A DNA stretch of 10,920 nucleotides. Origin: Bacillota bacterium (lineage in GTDB: Bacteria > Bacillota_I > Bacilli_A > RFN20 > CAG-826). Below, piece by piece: positions 5,207 through 9,587 of the stretch. A program made the translations under genes and the position numbers. Position 1 is the first letter of the stretch. Each line of letters starts with the position of its first letter. The stretch spans positions 1-10,920 of the forward strand of contig JAEWLX010000101.1 of NCBI GenBank assembly GCA_023457325.1, read 5' to 3'. The notes under the pieces are model-generated. The model was given only the letters and a program-made list of their open reading frames with translations, ran no database searches and was not told where the DNA came from.

Positions 5207-6871
5207 ATGGATGCTTACAAACAATTAGCCGAATTAATCTTCCCAGACATTCAAGAATCGCTTGAAGATTTAGAAAAAAAGTATCCGCCCCGCAATTTAA
5301 AAGAAGGGGCACAGGTCACTCGTTTTGCGCCATCTCCAACCGGATTTTTACACACTGGTTCCTTGTTTACGGCCATGGTTGCTAAAAAAACAGCTAAAGA
5401 TAGTGGTGGTCTTTTTTATCTTCGGCTTGAAGATACCGATACAAAAAGAGAAATATCAGGAAGTGGCGAACAGCTAATTTCTCAACTTGCGGAATTTGGT
5501 GTTACTTCAGATGAGGGATATCTCGGTGATCGCGACATTGGCCATTACGGACCATATCGGCAAAGTAAAAGAGCTTATATTTATAAGACAGTAATCAAAT
5601 ATTTAATAGAGAACAATTTAGCGTATCCTTGTTTTTGTTCAAGCGAAGAGTTAGATGTTTTGCGTAAAATGCAAGAAGCTCAGAAAGTAGTGCCTGGTTA
5701 TTATGGTCGATATGCGACGTGTCGATATCTTTCTGCTGAAGAAGCAATTGCTAAAATCAAAAACGGTGCCTCTTATGTTATCCGTTTTAGAAGTAGTGGT
5801 GATCACCTCCGTAAAACAGTTATTAAAGATTTAATACGTGGTGAAATTAGCATTGCAGAAAATGATATTGACATCGTCATTTTGAAATCCGATGGTCTTC
5901 CGACTTATCACTTTGCCCATGTTGTCGACGATCATTTTATGCACACGACAGTTGTCACACGTGGTGAAGAATGGATTTCTTCTCTTCCGATCCACATAGA
6001 AATTTTCAATGCCTTAGGTTGGCAAGCGCCTGGATACGCTCATCTGCCACTAATCATGAAGATGGAAAACGGCAGCAAGCGTAAACTATCAAAAAGGAAA
6101 GATCAAGAAGCAGCGGTCAGTTATTTCATCGAAGATGGTTATCCGCCACGGGCTGTTATGGCCTATTTAATGTCAATTGCCAACTCCAATTTCGAAGAGT
6201 GGACCGAAGAAAACAAGATGTATGATATTGATAAGTTCACTTTCAACTTAAATAAGATGTCTTTGGACGGTGCTCTTTTCGATCTTGATAAGCTTACCTT
6301 CTTTGCAAAAGAAGTTATTGCCCGTATGAGCGCCCATCGCCTTGCTTCATTATCAAAAAAGTGGGCGATTAATTACTCGCCAGAGTTACTCGATTTAATT
6401 AATCGGGGCGCGGAATATTATGAGGAAATTTTAAATATTGAACGCGAAAAGGAAAACCCTCGCAAAGATTTTGCAAAATACAGCGATATTTATTCGCATA
6501 TTCGTTTTTTCTATCACGATCACTATCTCAATTTGGTTTCCGATGTTTTGCCATTTAATGAACGAATCGATAGAAGTAAAATCAGCAATTTTTTAAAGGA
6601 TTTTATTATTGAAAATGACTATTCACAAGATAACGATTCTTGGTTTACAAGTCTTAAAGCAATCGCACTAAAAAGTGGCTTTGCGAATAATAATAAGGAA
6701 TATAAGGCCAATCTTGATAAATTCGTTGGTCACATTGGTGATGCCGCCGAAATTCTAAGAATTTCGCTGACGGGAAGTAAAAATTCGCCAAACCTTTGGG
6801 CGATTCTTAAAGTCCTCGGCAAAGATGAAGTTGATTTAAGACTTAAATATATTATTGAAAAGTTAAGCTGA
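5207..6871 (+). CDS. gltX: Glutamate--tRNA ligase, variant with N-terminal extension
   Basis: Charges tRNA-Glu with glutamate in the cytosol. The 554 residues form a class I synthetase. The Rossmann entry VTRFAPSPTGFLHTGS at 37-52 holds the HIGH motif as HTGS (49-52), and the KMSKS loop appears as KLSKR at 293-297. A PCFC motif (C142, C144) and C172 probably bind zinc, as in other GluRS. RGEEWISSLPIH at 252-263 is a GluRS signature, and a helical anticodon-binding region fills the last 200 residues. Compared with the usual 470 to 490 residues it has about 35 extra N-terminal residues (KQLAELIFPDIQESLEDLEK and on to YPPRNL), a form I associate with Clostridia- and Mollicutes-related enzymes. 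Whether it also misacylates tRNA-Gln cannot be told here. The start is ATG 5207 with AAAGGA (5193-5198) eight bases upstream. A tRNA-Glu gene follows after 22 bases and may share the transcript. Confidence 0.95.
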   Translation: MDAYKQLAELIFPDIQESLEDLEKKYPPRNLKEGAQVTRFAPSPTGFLHTGSLFTAMVAKKTAKDSGGLFYLRLEDTDTKREISGSGEQLISQLAEFGVTSDEGYLGDRDIGHYGPYRQSKRAYIYKTVIKYLIENNLAYPCFCSSEELDVLRKMQEAQKVVPGYYGRYATCRYLSAEEAIAKIKNGASYVIRFRSSGDHLRKTVIKDLIRGEISIAENDIDIVILKSDGLPTYHFAHVVDDHFMHTTVVTRGEEWISSLPIHIEIFNALGWQAPGYAHLPLIMKMENGSKRKLSKRKDQEAAVSYFIEDGYPPRAVMAYLMSIANSNFEEWTEENKMYDIDKFTFNLNKMSLDGALFDLDKLTFFAKEVIARMSAHRLASLSKKWAINYSPELLDLINRGAEYYEEILNIEREKENPRKDFAKYSDIYSHIRFFYHDHYLNLVSDVLPFNERIDRSKISNFLKDFIIENDYSQDNDSWFTSLKAIALKSGFANNNKEYKANLDKFVGHIGDAAEILRISLTGSKNSPNLWAILKVLGKDEVDLRLKYIIEKLS

Positions 6872-6893
6872 AACTGATTTACTATATCTCGTC

Positions 6894-6968
6894 GGTCCTA
6901 TGGTCAAGCGGCTAAGACGCAACCCTCTCAAGGTTGAATCGCGGGTTCGATTCCCGCTAGGATCACCA
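6894..6968 (+). tRNA. trnE: tRNA-Glu, anticodon CTC
   Basis: A 75-nt cloverleaf. The acceptor stem GGTCCTA/TAGGATC has one G-T pair, the D arm is GTC/GAC, the anticodon stem is CAACC/GGTTG with loop CTCTCAA, the T stem is GCGGG/CCCGC with loop TTCGATT, the discriminator is A and CCA is encoded. Anticodon CTC reads only GAG, so a TTC tRNA must exist elsewhere for GAA. It lies 22 bases after gltX, whose product charges it. A possible own promoter is TTGAAA at 6855-6860 with TACTAT at 6880-6885, but the 19-base spacing is poor, so read-through from gltX is likely at least in part. Confidence 0.97.
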
Positions 6969-6980
6969 TTTTTGCTAAAC

Positions 6981-7005
6981 AATCTGATTTAAGTCAGATT
7001 TTTTT
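6981..7005 (+). terminator. Intrinsic terminator after gltX and tRNA-Glu
   Basis: AATCTGA (6981-6987) pairs with TCAGATT (6994-7000) around the six-base loop TTTAAG. With the last two stem bases, the T run is seven long (6999-7005). It is placed 12 bases past the tRNA and would end a gltX-tRNA-Glu transcript. Confidence 0.85.
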
Positions 7006-7045
7006 ATAAAATTCTCATTAACTAAACTTAATTTTAATAATCATT

Positions 7046-7068
7046 ATAAATCTAAAGTTTAGATTTAT
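7046..7068. repeat. Perfect 23-nt AT-rich palindrome over the peptidase stop codon
   Basis: The arms ATAAATCTAAA (7046-7056) and TTTAGATTTAT (7058-7068) are perfect complements around a single central G. The minus-strand TAA stop of the M28 gene (7067-7065) lies inside. As RNA it can form a 9- or 10-bp hairpin, and it may act as a weak terminator or a 3'-end stabiliser. No clear T run follows on either strand, so a true intrinsic terminator is uncertain. Confidence 0.5.
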
Positions 7069-8468
7069 TTATTATAACTTGTTAGCATTAAACTCGCGAT
7101 CATCGCAAGTTGATTTTCGAAAATGTCATAGTTAATTTTATCTTCAGTATCATTCGGTGTGTGGTAATAGCGGTCATCAAAATGAACAAATGAGAGGGAA
7201 ATAATTCTTAAAAGACCAAGATAATAATGGTCGCTATTTGGCTGGTTTCCGGGCATGATGTAGTTTTCGATGTCATATTCCTGACATTTGTTTTCTATCG
7301 ATGAAGTCAAGCTGCCATAATTACCAATAATTTCTAATTCATAATCATTTGAGCCGCCACCAATCATATCAAGATTGAAAGAAGCTCTTGTATCTGATTT
7401 TTCACCGACCATATTTCTTGAATAGAAAAAAGAACCATACAACCCAGCTTCTTCGCCGTTATAGGCAATGAAAATGATGTTTTTCAATAGTCGTTCTGCG
7501 TTTGCAGAGTAAATGCGAGCAAGCTCGAGCATACCAGCAACGCCCGAAGCATTGTCCAATGCTCCAGCAAAATAGCCATCGTCTTCAGCATCAAAGCGAC
7601 CTAAGTGGTCAATATGCGATGAAACGATAATTGATGAGGTAGCGCCAACATCTAATATACCAATGACATTATTGACTGTTTTTGTCGCTGTATCCACTTC
7701 ATATGATACATCAACTTTATTTAAGCCGGTGCCGATGTTATTAATTAGTCGAGAATACGATTCTCCACTTGAGTAGAGAATAAGGAAATCGCCATTATTA
7801 AACATGTCGCCTTGTCCATACTCAATTGTCGGATATGGATAATCCCCATCGCGAACAATGGCTCCCTTTGCACCGTCATTATATAAGTCGCCAAGAATAG
7901 TGGAAGTAATACTATCAACTAGTACGATTTTGTCAGCGTAATTAACGCTTGTATTTGTAAAACTCACTAATTCAGCTTGATCATTGAATTCGCGAGGGGA
8001 ATAGACAATACCAAACGAAGAAAAATTGCCATAAAAGAAGGAAAAATCGTACGCATAACGATATCTTTCGGTTGCTGTTTTCGCTGTATTCCCTACTTCA
8101 AAAGAAAAATACTCGCTAAAAATGCGCGTGTAATCTTGCTGATATGGTTGAAAATATCCAGTTTCTTCAGAATAAGGGGTTAGTCCTAATTGTTGAAATT
8201 CATCAGCGACATATTGGCAAGCAAGAAGATTATCAGCACTGCCTGAAGCGCGTCCACCAATTTCTGAACCAGCCAAGTAGGAAAGATGCTCTTTTACGTT
8301 ATCCTTTGATATTAGGGCATCAACATTTTTTAGCGGTCCGTTTGGATCATCACTTGTATTCGATATTGAGTCATCATCAGAAAATGATGAGTCACTGTCT
8401 GCGGGTGTGCAGGCGATAAGCGAGACAATGCCGACAATTCCTAGTATAAGCAAATTACGATTTTTCAT
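7065..8468 (-). CDS. Secreted M28-family metallopeptidase lipoprotein
   Basis: Probable zinc aminopeptidase held on the outer face of the membrane by a lipid anchor. The 467 residues start with a lipoprotein signal (MKNRN, hydrophobic core 6-19, lipobox SLIAC with Cys20), then a Ser/Asp-rich linker to about residue 45. Residues 55-110 (HLSYLAGSEIGGRASGS) are the usual M28 entry. Residues 140-250 look like an inserted PA-type domain (YADKIVLVD, NDGAKGAIVRDG). The catalytic domain keeps the zinc set: H285 with D287 (SSHIDHLG), D305 (GALDNASGVAGMLELA), E339/E340 (NGEEAGLYGS), D367 (NLDMIGG) and H436 (YHTPND). The start is the ATG at 8468 with AGAGG about 6 bases upstream, behind a good promoter. 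It stands alone, convergent with gltX/tRNA-Glu and divergent from the lipid kinase. It probably supplies amino acids from peptides. The substrate is unknown. Confidence 0.93.
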   Translation of the reverse strand: MKNRNLLILGIVGIVSLIACTPADSDSSFSDDDSISNTSDDPNGPLKNVDALISKDNVKEHLSYLAGSEIGGRASGSADNLLACQYVADEFQQLGLTPYSEETGYFQPYQQDYTRIFSEYFSFEVGNTAKTATERYRYAYDFSFFYGNFSSFGIVYSPREFNDQAELVSFTNTSVNYADKIVLVDSITSTILGDLYNDGAKGAIVRDGDYPYPTIEYGQGDMFNNGDFLILYSSGESYSRLINNIGTGLNKVDVSYEVDTATKTVNNVIGILDVGATSSIIVSSHIDHLGRFDAEDDGYFAGALDNASGVAGMLELARIYSANAERLLKNIIFIAYNGEEAGLYGSFFYSRNMVGEKSDTRASFNLDMIGGGSNDYELEIIGNYGSLTSSIENKCQEYDIENYIMPGNQPNSDHYYLGLLRIISLSFVHFDDRYYHTPNDTEDKINYDIFENQLAMIASLMLTSYNK

Positions 8469-8495
8469 ATTAGACCTCTTTGATGCGTTATGTAA

Positions 8496-8524
8496 ATATT
8501 ATTCGTATGAATAAAACATTTCAA
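8496..8524 (-). promoter_or_regulatory. Promoter of the M28 peptidase gene, with an inverted repeat in the spacer
   Basis: On the minus strand TTGAAA (8524-8519) and TAATAT (8501-8496) are 17 bases apart. The predicted start is near 8489, leaving a leader of about 21 bases that contains the AGAGG site. The spacer is mostly filled by an inverted repeat with arms TTATTC and GAATAA (8499-8514 on the plus strand) around a four-base centre. That repeat also covers part of the -10 box, a position that would let a bound repressor block RNA polymerase. Confidence 0.75.
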
Positions 8525-8546
8525 CAATAATATTCGCGATAAATGC

Positions 8547-8560
8547 TAAAAGCGCTTTTA
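8547..8560. promoter_or_regulatory. Perfect 14-bp palindrome abutting the lipid kinase promoter
   Basis: TAAAAGCGCTTTTA is perfectly self-complementary and ends one base before the extended -10 TGTGATAAT. It fills the space where RNA polymerase would contact the -35/spacer region, so a regulator bound here could act on the lipid kinase gene. It is GC-centred and less likely than a pure AT palindrome to be composition noise. Confidence 0.45.
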
Positions 8561-8561
8561 T

Positions 8562-8570
8562 TGTGATAAT
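8562..8570 (+). promoter_or_regulatory. Extended -10 promoter of the lipid kinase, placed for a leaderless mRNA
   Basis: TG-T-GATAAT is an extended -10 element. Its hexamer ends 8 bases before the ATG at 8579, the same spacing as at the Nudix gene, and no Shine-Dalgarno sequence is present. The transcript should start within one or two bases of the ATG. Confidence 0.65.
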
Positions 8571-8578
8571 ATGTATCC

Positions 8579-9433
8579 ATGAACGCTATCTTTTTATACT
8601 CGGAAGCTCCTGGTAACGGCAAAATTGTTAAGCGTATATCTTATATCGAAAAAAAATTAAATAATATTTTTTCGAAAGTCGATATTGTTAAAACGAATAA
8701 TCTGCTTGAACTTGCCGAAAACGCAAAAAAGTCATGTGGCAATTACGATGTTTTAATTTTTGCTGGTGGCGACGGGACCTTCCATCGCATCATCAACGCT
8801 ATTGCCAAGGAAGAAAATAGACCGATTCTTGGATACATCTCAAGCGGAACCTTAAATGATTTTGGTAAGAATTTTGGGATTAATCGTCGTATTTCTAAAT
8901 CCTTAAAAATTATCAAAAAAGGGAAGATAAAACCATTTGATATTGGTCTTATCAATGGAATAACATACTTCGCTTTTGTTGCCGCGATAGGCGCATTTAG
9001 TGAAATCTCTTATGCGACAAAAAGAGGAAGAGTAAAATTATTTGGCAAAATGGCTTATTACGTTAATGCCGTCAAAGATGCGGTAGCGCCGCAAAGCTTT
9101 GATGTTAAGATAGTTATCGACGGTATGACTTACGAACACAAAGTGCCATTCGTTTTACTGCTGAATGGCAAATATATTGGTGGTTTCCCCATTAGTTTAA
9201 GAAATAAGGTTGACGATGGAAAATTTGATCTATATCTTACAAAACCAGGACTATTTAATGGTCTATTAAATTATCTTTTTTTGAAACGTCACACTTCCTA
9301 TTATCGAGTTGATAAAATCTCCATTTTTCCTAACATAGAAAAGCCGTGGTGCGTCGATGGTGAAGAGGGAACATCTGGTCCAATCGACATTGTTTTACTA
9401 AAAAAGCACATGAATATATTTACGAATAGATAG
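8579..9433 (+). CDS. Diacylglycerol kinase-family lipid kinase (DgkB/YegS-like)
   Basis: Probably phosphorylates diacylglycerol or a related lipid at the inner face of the membrane, returning it to phosphatidic acid. The 284 residues match the usual soluble DagK-catalytic family length of about 290 to 300. The nucleotide-binding loop is FAGGDGTFHRIIN (61-73) with GGDGT at 63-67. GYISSGTLNDFGKNFGI (85-101) is the family's second motif (GTxND at 90-94). PFDIGLINGITYF (119-131) is the third. The C-terminal domain has DDGKFDLYL (212-220) and WCVDGEEG (257-264), both conserved in the family. Which lipid it uses is not resolved by sequence, and the gene name is left open. The start is ATG 8579. The out-of-frame ATG at 8571 lies just after the -10 box and is probably not transcribed in full. 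It is divergent from the M28 peptidase gene and stands alone before a probable terminator. Confidence 0.92.
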   Translation: MNAIFLYSEAPGNGKIVKRISYIEKKLNNIFSKVDIVKTNNLLELAENAKKSCGNYDVLIFAGGDGTFHRIINAIAKEENRPILGYISSGTLNDFGKNFGINRRISKSLKIIKKGKIKPFDIGLINGITYFAFVAAIGAFSEISYATKRGRVKLFGKMAYYVNAVKDAVAPQSFDVKIVIDGMTYEHKVPFVLLLNGKYIGGFPISLRNKVDDGKFDLYLTKPGLFNGLLNYLFLKRHTSYYRVDKISIFPNIEKPWCVDGEEGTSGPIDIVLLKKHMNIFTNR

Positions 9434-9444
9434 TTTGCCAAGAT

Positions 9445-9476
9445 AGCAAAATAGAGCCTAATTTGCTTGCTTTTTT
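9445..9476 (+). terminator. Probable intrinsic terminator after the lipid kinase, with an alternative fold
   Basis: AGCAAA (9445-9450) pairs with TTTGCT (9462-9467) around an 11-base loop, followed by GC and then six T (9471-9476). Just upstream, TTTGC (9434-9438) can pair with the same GCAAA (9446-9450), which would prevent the terminator stem. The short stem and the interrupted approach to the T run lower confidence. Confidence 0.55.
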
Positions 9477-9520
9477 GAAAATTCGGTGCAATTCCCAAGT
9501 AATTTTGAAATTATTGTGTA

Positions 9521-9535
9521 GAATATTAAATATTC
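9521..9535. promoter_or_regulatory. 15-nt inverted repeat upstream of the last gene's -10 box
   Basis: The arms GAATATT and AATATTC are perfect complements around one A. The repeat ends 11 bases before TATAAT at 9547 and covers the position where a -35 box should be, and no good -35 is present. This would suit an operator or activator site. The pure AT arms make chance occurrence more likely than for the palindrome at 8547. Confidence 0.35.
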
Positions 9536-9546
9536 TTATATTAAAC

Positions 9547-9552
9547 TATAAT
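9547..9552 (+). promoter_or_regulatory. -10 box of the membrane/Cys-cluster gene
   Basis: The consensus TATAAT lies 35 bases before the ATG at 9588. The predicted start near 9559 gives a leader of about 28 bases that includes AGAAGG (9576-9581). No -35 box is evident 16 to 18 bases upstream; the inverted repeat at 9521-9535 overlaps that position. Confidence 0.6.
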
Positions 9553-9587
9553 CATAGAAAAGCGTAAGCCCAGAAAGAAGGTATTTT

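Noticed and set aside
7977..8419. Two plus-strand frames opposite the M28 peptidase gene
   Set aside because: The antisense M28 frame has a full catalytic set; these overlap it and show no family features or start signals.
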